In this document: one piece after another, positions 1 to 8,150 of the stretch | How the letters are laid out: every line of letters starts with the position of its first letter | Numbering within the stretch: the stretch's first letter is position 1 | Source: Candidatus Kaiserbacteria bacterium GW2011_GWA2_52_12 | GTDB lineage: Bacteria > Patescibacteriota > Minisyncoccia > Phycocordibacterales > UBA2100 | Length of the DNA: 44,920 nucleotides | Direction: 5' to 3' | Assembly (NCBI GenBank): GCA_001004345.1 | Contig: LCQW01000002.1 | Span: 1 to 44,920 of the forward strand | Translations under genes and position numbers: made by a program | The notes under the pieces: generated by a model | Told to the model about the DNA's origin: nothing | Databases searched by the model: none | The model's input: the letters and a program-made list of their open reading frames with translations, nothing else

Positions 1-93
1 AAAGTTATTGCTGAAAAGAATCAACGTGCTACAGTTTCTACATTAGCAACAGTCATTTTTAACAAAAATGGGTGTTCTACTTGAGGGGTTTTT

Positions 94-1902
94 GTGGGGG
101 AGATAATTGCGTTCATTAATAAAACGCGGGCGCTCGGCAAGAAGCTCGTTGTACTTCCAGAACTCTGCACGTGTGACTATATGCTCGGGGACAGGTGGGA
201 AGTCGAGGCGTTTCTTCGCGATATCGAAGTTGCAAACGAAGAGATTCGCAAAGCGACCATCGGGATCATCGCGATCTGGGGTTCTGTCCGTGTGGATTGG
301 GACCGTGTCGGCGAAGACGAACGTGTTCGCAAATACAATGCTGCGATGATCGCTTGCAATGGCGAGTGGGTTAAGACAGCACATCTCTTTGGCTGGATTC
401 CGAAGACAAATTTGCCGAAGTACGGTATCTTCGACGACGCGCGTCATTTCTATCCGGCCTCGAGTCTGGCAGCAGAACTTGGCATACCACTCGAAGAGTT
501 ATTGCAGCCATTCCAGGTTAGGATCAATGGAAAGATCATTCGCCTCGCGCTGACGATCTGCGAAGATCTCTGGGAAGATGGTTACAGTACCAAGGTCTCA
601 AAGATCTATCGCGATCAGGATGTCGATCTCATTATCGATATTTCGCAATCGCCGTGGACGACGCATAAATTGCAGGCGCGAGAAAAGATGCTGCGAAAGC
701 GTACGCTTGACTCGGACTGCCCCATCTTGTACGTCAACGTTGTCGGACTGCAGAACAATGCAAAAAACCTGGTCTGGTTCGACGGTACCTCATGTCTGAT
801 GGGAGCGGACGGCGTCGTTAAATGGCGTGCACCGCGCCATAAGGCCGGACTCTTTTCCCCCAGTGATTTTTCGTTGATCGGACACGGTAATCATTCGCCC
901 AGCTTCGTTAATGGATATCAGTCGATCATTGAGGATAGTCACACCGCGACCATCGAGGCGATGCGCGATTTTTATCGCGACTACTCGCGAATAGTTATTG
1001 GTCTCTCAGGTGGCATCGACTCGGCGATATCACTTGCGATGCACGTGGAGGCGCTCGGCGCTTCACGCGTGGTTGCGATCAACATGCCGACACAGTTCAA
1101 TTCGCAGACTACGCGGTCACTGGCCGCGCTCTGTGCGGAGAACTTCCGCGTCGAGTATAAAATCGTGCCAATCCAGCAGCTCTACGAAGCCGAACTCAAG
1201 CTGTATGCGGAATCGGGAGATCCGAACCCGAGCTCGTTCGACCGGGAAAACTTTCAGGCTCGTCTGCGCGGTCATGTACTTGCAGCGCAGGCGGCAATGC
1301 AGGCCACAAAGCTCGGCGGTCGCACCGGATTTACCTGCAATGGTAACAAGACGGAGGTTGCACTCAATTACTTCACGCTTTACGGTGATGGCGCGGGATG
1401 CTCAGCATTCTTCGCCGATTATTGGAAGGGCGAGATGTACGCTCTTGCACGCCTGATCAACGGGCGCGCCGGGCGGGACATTGTGCCGCAGGGCATCATC
1501 GACATCGTCCCATCGGCCGAGCTTTCGTCGGCGCAGAACGTTGACGAAGGCAAAGGTGATCCGATCTTCTATCCGTATCACGACAGACTACTTGCGATGT
1601 GGCTGGAAGGTCGCATGGATCCGACTGCCATCATGAGATGGACGCTCGCTGGTACACTCGAACGTGAATTGGGGTGTGCCGATGGGATCGTCGCAAAATA
1701 TTTCAGGACGCGCGCTGCGTTCGTGAAGAATCTTGAGTGGGCATGGCGACAGTATTCGTATGAAGGAAAGCGGCATATGTTGCCGCCGGGTCTCATCCGA
1801 ACGCGCGCATTTGGATTCGATCGCCGCGAGACGATTGCCGATGCGTATTTCACACGCGAGTATAAAACGCTCCGCGATGAGTATCTGCGACAAACACCTT
1901 GA
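94..1902 (+). CDS. nadE: Glutamine-dependent NAD+ synthetase, N-terminus incomplete
   Basis: Makes NAD+ from deamido-NAD+ (NaAD), ATP and glutamine in the cytoplasm, the last step of the nicotinate route. The first ~270 residues are a nitrilase-type glutaminase: Glu in PELCTCDY (~residue 22), Lys in LPKYGIFDD (~109) and Cys in LTICEDLWEDG (~156) form the expected Glu-Lys-Cys triad. The synthetase half has the PP-loop SGGIDSA (~306-312). The only in-frame start is GTG 94. It omits the first beta strand and the conserved GN segment that normally precede the PEL motif. Upstream, this frame is open from base 1 but is broken by TGA at 82-84, and the first ~60 bases are only about one third G+C. 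So the true 5' end is missing, frame-broken or misassembled. Together with pncB and the nadM-like gene it completes NAD salvage from nicotinate. Product identity is firm; the start is not. Confidence 0.9.
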   Translation: MGEIIAFINKTRALGKKLVVLPELCTCDYMLGDRWEVEAFLRDIEVANEEIRKATIGIIAIWGSVRVDWDRVGEDERVRKYNAAMIACNGEWVKTAHLFGWIPKTNLPKYGIFDDARHFYPASSLAAELGIPLEELLQPFQVRINGKIIRLALTICEDLWEDGYSTKVSKIYRDQDVDLIIDISQSPWTTHKLQAREKMLRKRTLDSDCPILYVNVVGLQNNAKNLVWFDGTSCLMGADGVVKWRAPRHKAGLFSPSDFSLIGHGNHSPSFVNGYQSIIEDSHTATIEAMRDFYRDYSRIVIGLSGGIDSAISLAMHVEALGASRVVAINMPTQFNSQTTRSLAALCAENFRVEYKIVPIQQLYEAELKLYAESGDPNPSSFDRENFQARLRGHVLAAQAAMQATKLGGRTGFTCNGNKTEVALNYFTLYGDGAGCSAFFADYWKGEMYALARLINGRAGRDIVPQGIIDIVPSAELSSAQNVDEGKGDPIFYPYHDRLLAMWLEGRMDPTAIMRWTLAGTLERELGCADGIVAKYFRTRAAFVKNLEWAWRQYSYEGKRHMLPPGLIRTRAFGFDRRETIADAYFTREYKTLRDEYLRQTP

Positions 1903-2074
1903 GTCCCTTCTTTACGGAGTGGTGCTTTGCATCCACCACTTCGTGTCTTTATAAGACACCTGACATGATTGATTTCGTAAATCAATCATTGAGTCGGATG
2001 TCTTAAAAGAAAAGTCCTGCCTGCCGGCAGGCATGGTCTTTCACACACACTAACGCGCACAGAAGGAGGATACG
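1903..2074. repeat. Intergenic run of nested palindromes between nadE and pncB
   Basis: Four stem-loops sit in 172 bases: AGTGGTG/CACCACT (1918-1940), GTGTCTT/AAGACAC (1943-1959), the 25-nt ATGATTGATTT/AAATCAATCAT element (1965-1989), and TGCCTGCC/GGCAGGCA (2018-2033). The AAGACA before and TGTCTT after the 25-nt element also pair, making a larger imperfect cruciform. None has a convincing U-tract on the plus strand, so none is a clear terminator. Confidence 0.7.
1965..1989. repeat. 25-nt palindrome, family A copy 1
   Basis: Arms ATGATTGATTT and AAATCAATCAT with a CGT loop. The same sequence, with loop ACG or CGT, recurs at 16147-16171, inside lysS at 29635-29659, and as part of a double palindrome inside uvrA at 37187-37236. 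Confidence 0.9.
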
Positions 2075-3373
2075 ATGCGTCCACATGAGCTCGTCGATTA
2101 TCTGCGTATGACGGCGGTCGATTTCAGCCCGCCTGTGCGCTCACTGATCGATACCGACTTCTATAAATTGTTGATGTTGCAGGTCATACAGGCGAAATAT
2201 CCGGACGTTAAAGTGGCGTTCGAATTGATCGTACGGGATAAAACGATCCCGGTCGGCGACATGATCAACATCACCGAGCTTTCGAAGTATTTCGATCATG
2301 TACACGGTCTGCGGTTCGAAAAAAGCGATCTCTACTACATCCGTGGACAAGATCTACATGGCCTCAATATGTTCAAGGAGCCGTTCCTTCAGTATCTGAA
2401 GAACGATTTTCGCCTGTCGCCGTACACGTTGCAGCGGCGAGACGGACAATTGCGGCTGCGTTTCGAAGGCACGTGGTCGCAAGCGACCATGTGGGAAATT
2501 TACGGACTTGCGACAATCTCTGAATGTTACTACCGCTCGGTGCTGCGCAATGTTCCAAAGGACGATCTGGAAAAAATGTACCGGAGAGCGATGGAACGCA
2601 TGGACCGGAAGATCGAGAAGTTGCAGACCGAGCCGGGGTTGCGCATCGCGGAATTCGGTACTCGCCGTCGCCATAGTTTCTTGTGGCAGGAATACATCGT
2701 GAAGCAGTTCAAGAAAAATCTCGGCGCAAGCTTCACCGGCACGTCGAATCTCTGGCTCGCGATCAAGTACCACGTAGATGCGATCGGTACCAATGCGCAC
2801 GAATTGCCGATGGTGCTCGTCGCACTCGCCGACAGTGCGGAAGCGATGGTCGATGCCCAATACCAAGTACTACGTGACTGGGAGTCGATGTATGTAAAAA
2901 GTTTGCGCATCATGCTCCCTGATACGTACGGCACCGAGCAATTCTTCAAGAATGCGCCGGCATGGGTATCGGAGTGGACCGGATTTCGGCAGGATTCAGG
3001 CGATCCTATGACCAGGGGCGAAGCGTATCTTGAATGGAACAAATCGAGAAACGTAGATGCGCGCACGAAGCTGTCACTGTTTACCGATGGTCTCGATGTG
3101 GATCCCATACTGAAGATCTACGACCGCTTCCACAAACGCACCAAGGTGGGTTTTGGTTGGGGTACGAGAGCGACCAACGATTTCGAGGGCTTGCTCCCGA
3201 TCCCGCACCTCCGTCCATTCTCGATGGTCTGTAAGGTCGTCGAGGCCAATGGGCGCCCGTGTGTCAAACTCTCCGATAATGTCAACAAATACACAGGTCC
3301 GAAGGAGGAGCTTCCGCGCTACTTAAAAACATTTGGTGGTGCAGGACGCACCGACGATAAAGTGTTCGTGTAA
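2075..3373 (+). CDS. pncB: Nicotinate phosphoribosyltransferase
   Basis: Converts nicotinate and PRPP (with ATP) to nicotinate mononucleotide, the entry step of the Preiss-Handler pathway. The 432-aa protein matches the PncB family throughout: SLIDTDFYKLLMLQ near the N-terminus, FGTRRRHS, FTGTSN, GTNAHELP (its His, ~241, corresponds to the phosphorylated His of the family), FRQDSGDP, and the late VKLSDN motif. The start ATG is fixed by a strong ribosome site AAGGAGGA 4 nt upstream. It is followed by its own terminator and converges with the nadM-like gene. Nicotinamide phosphoribosyltransferase is the alternative, but the FGTRRR/GTNAHE motifs favour the nicotinate enzyme. Confidence 0.92.
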   Translation: MRPHELVDYLRMTAVDFSPPVRSLIDTDFYKLLMLQVIQAKYPDVKVAFELIVRDKTIPVGDMINITELSKYFDHVHGLRFEKSDLYYIRGQDLHGLNMFKEPFLQYLKNDFRLSPYTLQRRDGQLRLRFEGTWSQATMWEIYGLATISECYYRSVLRNVPKDDLEKMYRRAMERMDRKIEKLQTEPGLRIAEFGTRRRHSFLWQEYIVKQFKKNLGASFTGTSNLWLAIKYHVDAIGTNAHELPMVLVALADSAEAMVDAQYQVLRDWESMYVKSLRIMLPDTYGTEQFFKNAPAWVSEWTGFRQDSGDPMTRGEAYLEWNKSRNVDARTKLSLFTDGLDVDPILKIYDRFHKRTKVGFGWGTRATNDFEGLLPIPHLRPFSMVCKVVEANGRPCVKLSDNVNKYTGPKEELPRYLKTFGGAGRTDDKVFV

Positions 3374-3381
3374 AGAATCGA

Positions 3382-3416
3382 AAGCCCCGGTCCGAATGGA
3401 CCGGGGCTTCTATCTT
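3382..3416 (+). terminator. Rho-independent terminator of pncB
   Basis: A 12-bp perfect stem AAGCCCCGGTCC / GGACCGGGGCTT with a GAAT loop is followed by a T-rich run, 8 bases after the pncB stop codon. Confidence 0.85.
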
Positions 3417-3426
3417 TGTAAAGAAG

Positions 3427-3463
3427 TAAAAAATGCGCCCCGAAGCTATCGCTTCCGGGCGCA
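3427..3463 (-). terminator. Rho-independent terminator of the nadM-like gene
   Basis: On the minus strand a 13-bp stem with one mismatch (arms 3434-3446 and 3451-3463, loop of 4) is followed by TTTTTT (3428-3433), just after the minus-strand stop at 3469. Confidence 0.85.
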
Positions 3464-3468
3464 AACAT

Positions 3469-4377
3469 TCAGCGGTCCCACCAGTGTTTCTGGAGAGTCT
3501 CGCCGAGTATGTGGTGCCACGGCACCAAAACGTCGAGCAGTTTTTCGACAGGTACCCACTCGGCGTGATCGGCGTCATCGCCAGGGATGAGATTGCCACT
3601 CTCGTAGTTGGTCCGGAAGAATGTAGTTCGGATTCGATCCTTTCCCTTGCGGTAGCGCGGATCGTCGATCGGGTACGAACCGAGGTAGACGATCTGCCCG
3701 GCACTCACATTCGGCAGTTCCTCGTTCTTCTCGCGAAGAACATCCGCTTCATCGGACGCGCCGTCAACTTCGGCAAAGCCGCCGAGAAATGAAAGAAGGC
3801 CCGCATGTTTATTTTTTCCGATCAGGATCACTTCGCCGCGATTTCTACTGATGATCGCAATATCAACGGTGCGATACAGCTTCGGTTTTCGGTGCTGGTG
3901 CTCATAAATAAGCATTTCACGCGCATCTGCCGAGCGCGGACGCAGTAGTTTGTTTCGGATCACAGTGCCGCTCGACGGATTAATTAGTGGAACAGCGACG
4001 GTCGGGTACGTCTTTGTCGTGTATTCGGCGATAAAGCTTTCCTGTGCACCGCCGTAGAGCGTGATCGGCGAATCGCCGTACTGTGTTCTCAAAAGCGCGT
4101 CCAGATTTTCCGACCAGCGCTCATGCGATATCGGGTCATCTTCGAGCGGCTTGATATCGATCGTATCATCTGGATACATTTCCCGGACCATTTCTTCCCG
4201 CATTTCGAAGGGAAGGGGATCGTGGTCTGTCGGATATCCGCCGGTCTCGCCGAGAATGATAGCGAGCCGGTCATGGCGCGCCTTGGCGAAATCTATCAAA
4301 TATCGATGCCCCGAATGGAGCTCCGGCACTTGGAGCCGGGCGACAATGCCGCCTACGGAGTTTGCCTCGTTTTGCAT
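3469..4377 (-). CDS. Bifunctional nucleotidyltransferase-Nudix protein (NadM-like)
   Basis: Expected to adenylylate NMN or NaMN to the dinucleotide (N-terminal half) and to hydrolyse a nucleoside diphosphate derivative such as ADP-ribose (C-terminal half). The N-terminal ~160 residues begin with a strand-turn carrying HSGH, the HxGH signature of HIGH-type nucleotidyltransferases. A PSSGTVIRNKL segment resembles the ISGTxIR signature near the end of such domains. The C-terminal half is a Nudix domain with GGFAEVDG and the metal-binding core REKNEE, but the spacing and first Glu of the consensus Nudix box are altered. The longest reading frame starts at TTG 4404; I prefer ATG 4377 because GAGGT sits 5 nt before it. 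Its promoter is overlapped by the NrtR-type operator, and nrtR lies just upstream on the same strand. No other NaMN adenylyltransferase is visible here. Confidence 0.85.
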   Translation of the reverse strand: MQNEANSVGGIVARLQVPELHSGHRYLIDFAKARHDRLAIILGETGGYPTDHDPLPFEMREEMVREMYPDDTIDIKPLEDDPISHERWSENLDALLRTQYGDSPITLYGGAQESFIAEYTTKTYPTVAVPLINPSSGTVIRNKLLRPRSADAREMLIYEHQHRKPKLYRTVDIAIISRNRGEVILIGKNKHAGLLSFLGGFAEVDGASDEADVLREKNEELPNVSAGQIVYLGSYPIDDPRYRKGKDRIRTTFFRTNYESGNLIPGDDADHAEWVPVEKLLDVLVPWHHILGETLQKHWWDR

Positions 4378-4450
4378 GTCTGACCTCGTGGTTTCAAAGG
4401 ACAAAAAACTATGCGGAACAGTATCACGCTACAGAAAGCGCGCCTATTTC

Positions 4451-4473
4451 CTTAGTGTAGTTTATACACTAAG
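4451..4473. promoter_or_regulatory. Perfect 23-bp operator palindrome, probable NrtR site
   Basis: CTTAGTGTA-N5-TACACTAAG covers the spacer and -10 region of the nadM-like promoter. The same palindrome with one changed base occurs at 9390-9412 before the VWA gene. Its position next to nrtR and over an NAD gene promoter makes NrtR the likely ligand; binding itself is inferred. Confidence 0.75.
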
Positions 4474-4486
4474 AGATTCTTGTCAA
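4459..4486 (-). promoter_or_regulatory. Promoter of the nadM-like gene
   Basis: Minus strand: TTGACA (4486-4481), 16-bp spacer, TAAACT (4464-4459). The palindromic operator lies over the spacer and -10 box, the arrangement expected for repression by steric block. Confidence 0.65.
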
Positions 4487-4509
4487 TGAATCCATCGTCT
4501 GTTCGCGGA

Positions 4510-4549
4510 TATGACGCTAGCTTGTACGGCCGTACAAGCTAGCGTCATA
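4510..4549. repeat. 40-bp perfect palindrome, family D copy 1
   Basis: The left arm begins TATGACGCTAGC and the centre is GTACGGCCGTAC; all 20 pairs match. A diverged copy (34 of 40 bases identical) lies at 30915-30954. It sits between nrtR and the nadM-like gene, 22 bases after the nrtR stop. There is no U-tract, so it is not a standard terminator. Confidence 0.85.
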
Positions 4550-4570
4550 CCTATAAATGTCACATTAAAA

Positions 4571-5266
4571 TTAGAGTACCTCGATATCCGAGACGGCAGG
4601 GGAGGCAAAGGAGTACAGTTTTGCCGGGCGGGACCGACCACTGCTTTTCTTTTTGGGGAGTTCTTTTAAGATGCCGAGCTTTAATATCTTCTTGCGAAAA
4701 TTGCGCTTATCAAGGTTTGCTTCGAGGATACTTTCGTATATTTGCTCGAGTTCCGTGAGTGTGAATTCTTTGGGCATCAGTTTTGAAATGAGCGTCGTGT
4801 AGTGCACGCGCGATCGGAGACGCGCGATTGCCATCCGGAGCATCTCATCGTGGTCATAGGCGAGGTTCTTGAGCGTGTGTGCGGGTTCCCACCAGACCTC
4901 TTTCGTGTCCATTCGCTCTTTGTTGGATAGTGCATTCCATGGAACGAATGCGCAGTAAGCGACGGCCACCACGCGGCCGCGCGGATCGCGGTTCACCTCG
5001 CTGAACGTATAGAGCTGTTCGAGATATATGTGAGAGTTGTCGATCAATCCCTTGTCCGCGATCAGCCTATGAGTGGCTTTTTCCGCCGTCTCTTCCGGGC
5101 GAAGCACCCCGCCGGGGAACGCCTTCGCATTCTTGTAGTGGGGAGGGCGATGTACGGGAATGACGCGCACATACAATGTGCCACCCTTGACCATGAAGAT
5201 CACGGCGTCGCTCGCAACGACGGCAAAGCGAAGATGGGCGGGAGCGGATCGGGACAATTTTTTCAT
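4571..5266 (-). CDS. nrtR: NrtR-type Nudix-related transcriptional regulator of NAD metabolism
   Basis: Predicted repressor that senses ADP-ribose or a related NAD metabolite and controls NAD genes. Residues ~10-145 form a Nudix-like fold with FPGGVLRPEETAEKATHRL, but the catalytic RExxEE is lost (ATHRLIADKG), as expected for a ligand-sensing rather than catalytic domain. Residues ~155-225 form the winged helix typical of the family: FTLTELEQIYESIL, then NFRKKILKLGIL and a basic wing ending RPAKLYSF. It sits directly beside NAD salvage genes, and a suitable palindromic operator covers the neighbouring promoter. The ATG follows a TTGACA-N17-TATACT promoter by only 6 nt, so the message is probably leaderless. 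No operator copy is evident at its own promoter. Confidence 0.9.
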   Translation of the reverse strand: MKKLSRSAPAHLRFAVVASDAVIFMVKGGTLYVRVIPVHRPPHYKNAKAFPGGVLRPEETAEKATHRLIADKGLIDNSHIYLEQLYTFSEVNRDPRGRVVAVAYCAFVPWNALSNKERMDTKEVWWEPAHTLKNLAYDHDEMLRMAIARLRSRVHYTTLISKLMPKEFTLTELEQIYESILEANLDKRNFRKKILKLGILKELPKKKSSGRSRPAKLYSFASPAVSDIEVL

Positions 5267-5272
5267 TGGAAA

Positions 5273-5301
5273 AGTATACTCAATGATTTAGTTATTGTCA
5301 A
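5273..5301 (-). promoter_or_regulatory. Promoter of nrtR, leaderless start
   Basis: Minus strand: TTGACA (5301-5296), 17-bp spacer, TATACT (5278-5273), then 6 nt to the ATG. The predicted transcription start falls on the start codon. Confidence 0.8.
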
Positions 5302-5430
5302 TCGTACACTTGCTGTCGGGGGTTTCCAAAATGTTGAACCATTGCGGGCGATTTACACCAATGCATTTTTGTGGTAGAGAGTAGACAGCTTCTTTGACAA
5401 CGTAATAAGTGAAAGAAAGGGTGGTCTCAT

Positions 5431-6117
5431 ATGCCATGCAATATCGGCTTCAAAAGCTATGCGAAAATCGAGATCCCGGTACCAGAGCCCCAGGTATTCA
5501 GCGTTAAATCGGAGGCGCCGGACATCGACGCCGAGCTTCTCAAAAAGCTTGGCATCGAGGATCCTGTATTTCTGAAATGGGCCATCAACGACCTGGATGT
5601 GAAACCACTTCTGCAAGAAGCGCTCAAGCGCGCGCTTGCCGCGGTGGATACAGGAGGCCTCTATTTCACGATCGACGCGAATGGAATGCTCGAAGCGAAA
5701 GGCCGTTTTGCGACCCCCCGTGAAAAAAAGCTCTTGAGCGAAAAAGCCTTGGCCGTTTCTGATCGCTGGCAATTCGAGATCCTCGGCATCGTCGCCGAGA
5801 TCTTGAACTACAGCGTGACCATCTCGCAAAGAGGCGATGAGATGAAACTCGAAGCAGAGGAAGCCGGAAAATCGCACCCGTGTGATTACATCAAAGTCAC
5901 GCGGCGCGGCGGTGTTTCCGAGATTACCTTCGAGCATTTCAAGTCGCGTACAACGCTTGATCTCGCAACGGCGAAGTTTCTCGCGCTTGCGCACGCCCTT
6001 GGCGTAAAGATCGCACTCGGGAACCACGAGGTCTCGGAAGGAGATCCGTTCCCGGGAGAAGAGATGCATAGTCACCGACACGGCCATCATCATGGTGGCC
6101 ATGATAACGAACACTGA
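5431..6117 (+). CDS. Unknown protein with histidine-rich tail
   Basis: A 228-aa soluble protein that I do not recognise. Residues ~25-205 look like a mixed alpha/beta domain; the last ~18 residues are a dense His tail (HSHRHGHHHGGHDNEH), of the kind seen in Ni/Zn-handling proteins such as HypB or SlyD. It lies 13 bases upstream of the AAA+ ATPase gene on the same strand, so the two are probably co-transcribed. In cyanobacteria and plastids the Ycf46-type AAA protein is accompanied by a small partner (Ycf35-like), and this protein occupies the analogous position, though I see no clear sequence link. A metal-binding or metal-delivery role is inferred from the tail only. AAAGGGTGG about 8 nt upstream supports the start at 5431. 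Confidence 0.8.
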   Translation: MPCNIGFKSYAKIEIPVPEPQVFSVKSEAPDIDAELLKKLGIEDPVFLKWAINDLDVKPLLQEALKRALAAVDTGGLYFTIDANGMLEAKGRFATPREKKLLSEKALAVSDRWQFEILGIVAEILNYSVTISQRGDEMKLEAEEAGKSHPCDYIKVTRRGGVSEITFEHFKSRTTLDLATAKFLALAHALGVKIALGNHEVSEGDPFPGEEMHSHRHGHHHGGHDNEH

Positions 6118-6130
6118 GAGGATATCTCCA

Positions 6131-8083
6131 ATGACAGTCAAAACTGAAACCGCCCCGGCAATCCTGCCGGGATGGTTCACCGACGGCGTGGTGAATCGGT
6201 TGAAGGCAGAAATCTCTTCTGTGTTCATTCTGCACGGAGACGTCACATGCTTGGTGCCGAATCCAAACGCGGATGACGAGCCGCGGTGGCCCTACATTCC
6301 GCTGCACGCGCTTTTCGAGCGGGTGTTCGACAAGCGCGAGATGGTGATCTTCTACAATATCGCCACCGGTATGCGCTTTCTTAATTCCGATATGGAGAAG
6401 GAATTCCGAAAAGTCGCGGAGATCGCAGGTGACGAGGATGCCGATCCAAAGGATCCCGTCGCCATCGCGAAAGCGGAACTTGCCGCGAAGCGGCAGCTGC
6501 CCCGTGAACCGGAACTCTGCCTACCGCTCATCGAAAAAGCGCTCAAGAAGATGGACAGGGTCGCCATCATCATCGAATCGGCGCATTTCATTGCGCCCGA
6601 GTCGACCGGTACGGGACTCCTGCTGAACGAGCGTACGCACATCGCGCGGCTGCGCACATGGGCGCAAGATTCGCGCGTGAAGAAGCGTAGCAATATCGTA
6701 CTGCTTCTTACGGACCTCGCCTCCAAAATATCGGGAGAGTTGCGGCAATCCTCGAGCCGTATTGGGAGCGTCTTTATCCCGAAGCCGTCGCCCGATGAGC
6801 GCAAGTTCTATATCGAGCGCCAAGCGTTCGGTATGTCGCAGGAACAGGAGGTCGAAAAACAACTTGCGGCGCTTCAAAAGAAGCGTGCGCGCGCTAAAGG
6901 CGAATCGGAAGAAGAGATCCAAGGTGAGATTGAAGAGCTTGAGGAACAGCTGAAGCAGTTCCCCATGCACTTCGAAGTTCCAAAGGATTTCGAAATAGAC
7001 ATTTTCGTGAATGCAACGCAAGGTATGAGCCTGCGGCAGATCCTCGAGATCTTCCGCGCTGCGGCTCAAGCGAAGCGCTCCGTAGATATCTCCTTCGTGA
7101 AAGCGAAGAAGAAGGAGATTCTCAATGCAGAATACGGCGACGTGATGGAAATTGCCGATCCGCAATGGAGCCTGGAGGAGATCGGCGGCCTCGCCAAGCA
7201 AAAAGCATATTTCGTTTCGGTGATGGAATCGATACGCACCGGTGAGATCCGGCTTATTCCGCAAGGCATCACCGTCATGGGCCCTCCCGGCACGGGCAAG
7301 ACCGCACTGATCGAGGCCTTGGCCAAAGGTGCGAGTTACAATTTCGTCAAAATGAAGAACGCGCGGTCCATGTGGGTCGGCATGTCCGAAGAGAGGACCG
7401 AACGCCAGATCCAAGGCCTGTGGGCGCTCGCTCCCGTCATCGTCATGAACGACGAAGCCGACTTGGGCGAAGCGAATCGCGACGCACCCAAGGGCGACTC
7501 GGGAGTTTCCGAACGCATCATGCAGGCGTGGATGCGATTCCTCTCGGAGCCCCGTATTCGCGGACGGGTGGTGATGGTCAATTGCACCAACCGACCGGAT
7601 CGTATGGACGCAGCCATGAAGCGAAGCGGTCGCAGCGACGACCGTATTGCGATCCTCATGCCTACTGAAGAAGAAGGGAAGGCGATCTTTGGGGTGATGT
7701 TCCGTCGGTACAACATTCCGACCGATATCACCGACTTTGCGCCGTTTGCCGGAATGGCGAAAGGACTTTCCGGAGCGGACATAGAAAGCATCACACTGAA
7801 ATCGTTCCGCTTCGCCGGTGAAATGGGCAAAAAGAAAGTTGACGACGAAGCGCTCCGTGAGGCGATCGCCGATTTTATTCCCTCAGCAAGTCAAGCGGAT
7901 ATCGATCTCATGACGCTTCTCGCGATCTCTGAGTCGTCTTCCCGGAGACTTCTTCCGGCAAATACGAGGGAGATCATCGAAGAGATCAAGAAGCGCAATC
8001 TTGTTCAAGGTGGAGCGGATCTCATTGCTCAAATCGAGGCACGCAACATCGTGAAGCTCGATGAGGCAACATCTGCCGACTAA
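6131..8083 (+). CDS. AAA+ ATPase, tandem-domain Ycf46-like
   Basis: A 650-aa ATPase. The N-terminal ~250 residues look like a degenerate first ATPase module: no Walker A, a Walker-B-like RVAIIIESAHF and a sensor-like NIVLLLTDL. A charged coiled coil follows (~235-275). The second module is an intact AAA+ domain: Walker A GPPGTGKT (~384), Walker B VIVMNDEAD (~436), sensor 1 MVNCTNRPD, and an arginine-finger region SGRSDDR. This architecture matches Ycf46-type proteins, whose function is poorly known. It is downstream of the His-tailed protein and in the same island as a VWA/MIDAS protein. AAA+/VWA pairs elsewhere form chelatase- or MoxR-type remodelling machines. The start is ATG 6131, preceded by GAGAGGA; in-frame upstream codons overlap the previous gene. 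Confidence 0.9.
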   Translation: MTVKTETAPAILPGWFTDGVVNRLKAEISSVFILHGDVTCLVPNPNADDEPRWPYIPLHALFERVFDKREMVIFYNIATGMRFLNSDMEKEFRKVAEIAGDEDADPKDPVAIAKAELAAKRQLPREPELCLPLIEKALKKMDRVAIIIESAHFIAPESTGTGLLLNERTHIARLRTWAQDSRVKKRSNIVLLLTDLASKISGELRQSSSRIGSVFIPKPSPDERKFYIERQAFGMSQEQEVEKQLAALQKKRARAKGESEEEIQGEIEELEEQLKQFPMHFEVPKDFEIDIFVNATQGMSLRQILEIFRAAAQAKRSVDISFVKAKKKEILNAEYGDVMEIADPQWSLEEIGGLAKQKAYFVSVMESIRTGEIRLIPQGITVMGPPGTGKTALIEALAKGASYNFVKMKNARSMWVGMSEERTERQIQGLWALAPVIVMNDEADLGEANRDAPKGDSGVSERIMQAWMRFLSEPRIRGRVVMVNCTNRPDRMDAAMKRSGRSDDRIAILMPTEEEGKAIFGVMFRRYNIPTDITDFAPFAGMAKGLSGADIESITLKSFRFAGEMGKKKVDDEALREAIADFIPSASQADIDLMTLLAISESSSRRLLPANTREIIEEIKKRNLVQGGADLIAQIEARNIVKLDEATSAD

Positions 8084-8112
8084 TGTTCTGTCCAACGAGG
8101 GTCTTTGAACCT

Positions 8113-8132
8113 CCTTCGCTAAGCTGCGAAGG
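8113..8132 (+). other. Hairpin after the AAA+ gene
   Basis: CCTTCGC / GCGAAGG with a 6-nt loop, immediately before the ribosome site of the small ORF at 8151. No U-tract follows, so it may be an RNA-end stabiliser or translation element rather than a terminator. Confidence 0.5.
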
Positions 8133-8150
8133 TCAAGAAGGAGAACTAAC

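Noticed and set aside
82-84. In-frame TGA before nadE as evidence for TGA recoding (code 25)
   Set aside because: Many well-supported genes here end with TGA (nadE itself, the PurA-like gene, uvrB), so TGA is a stop.
2047-2054. CACACTAA before pncB as an NrtR half-site
   Set aside because: The left half at the right spacing does not match TTAGTGTA.
5287-5311. TTAGTTA...TACACTTG near the nrtR promoter as an autoregulatory operator
   Set aside because: The halves are 4 bases too far apart and both are imperfect.
5353-6246. Long antisense reading frame opposite the His-tailed gene
   Set aside because: No recognisable domain and it is fully overlapped by a better gene; the same goes for long antisense frames at 6521-7414, 12743-13657, 33643-34611 and 40917-41966.
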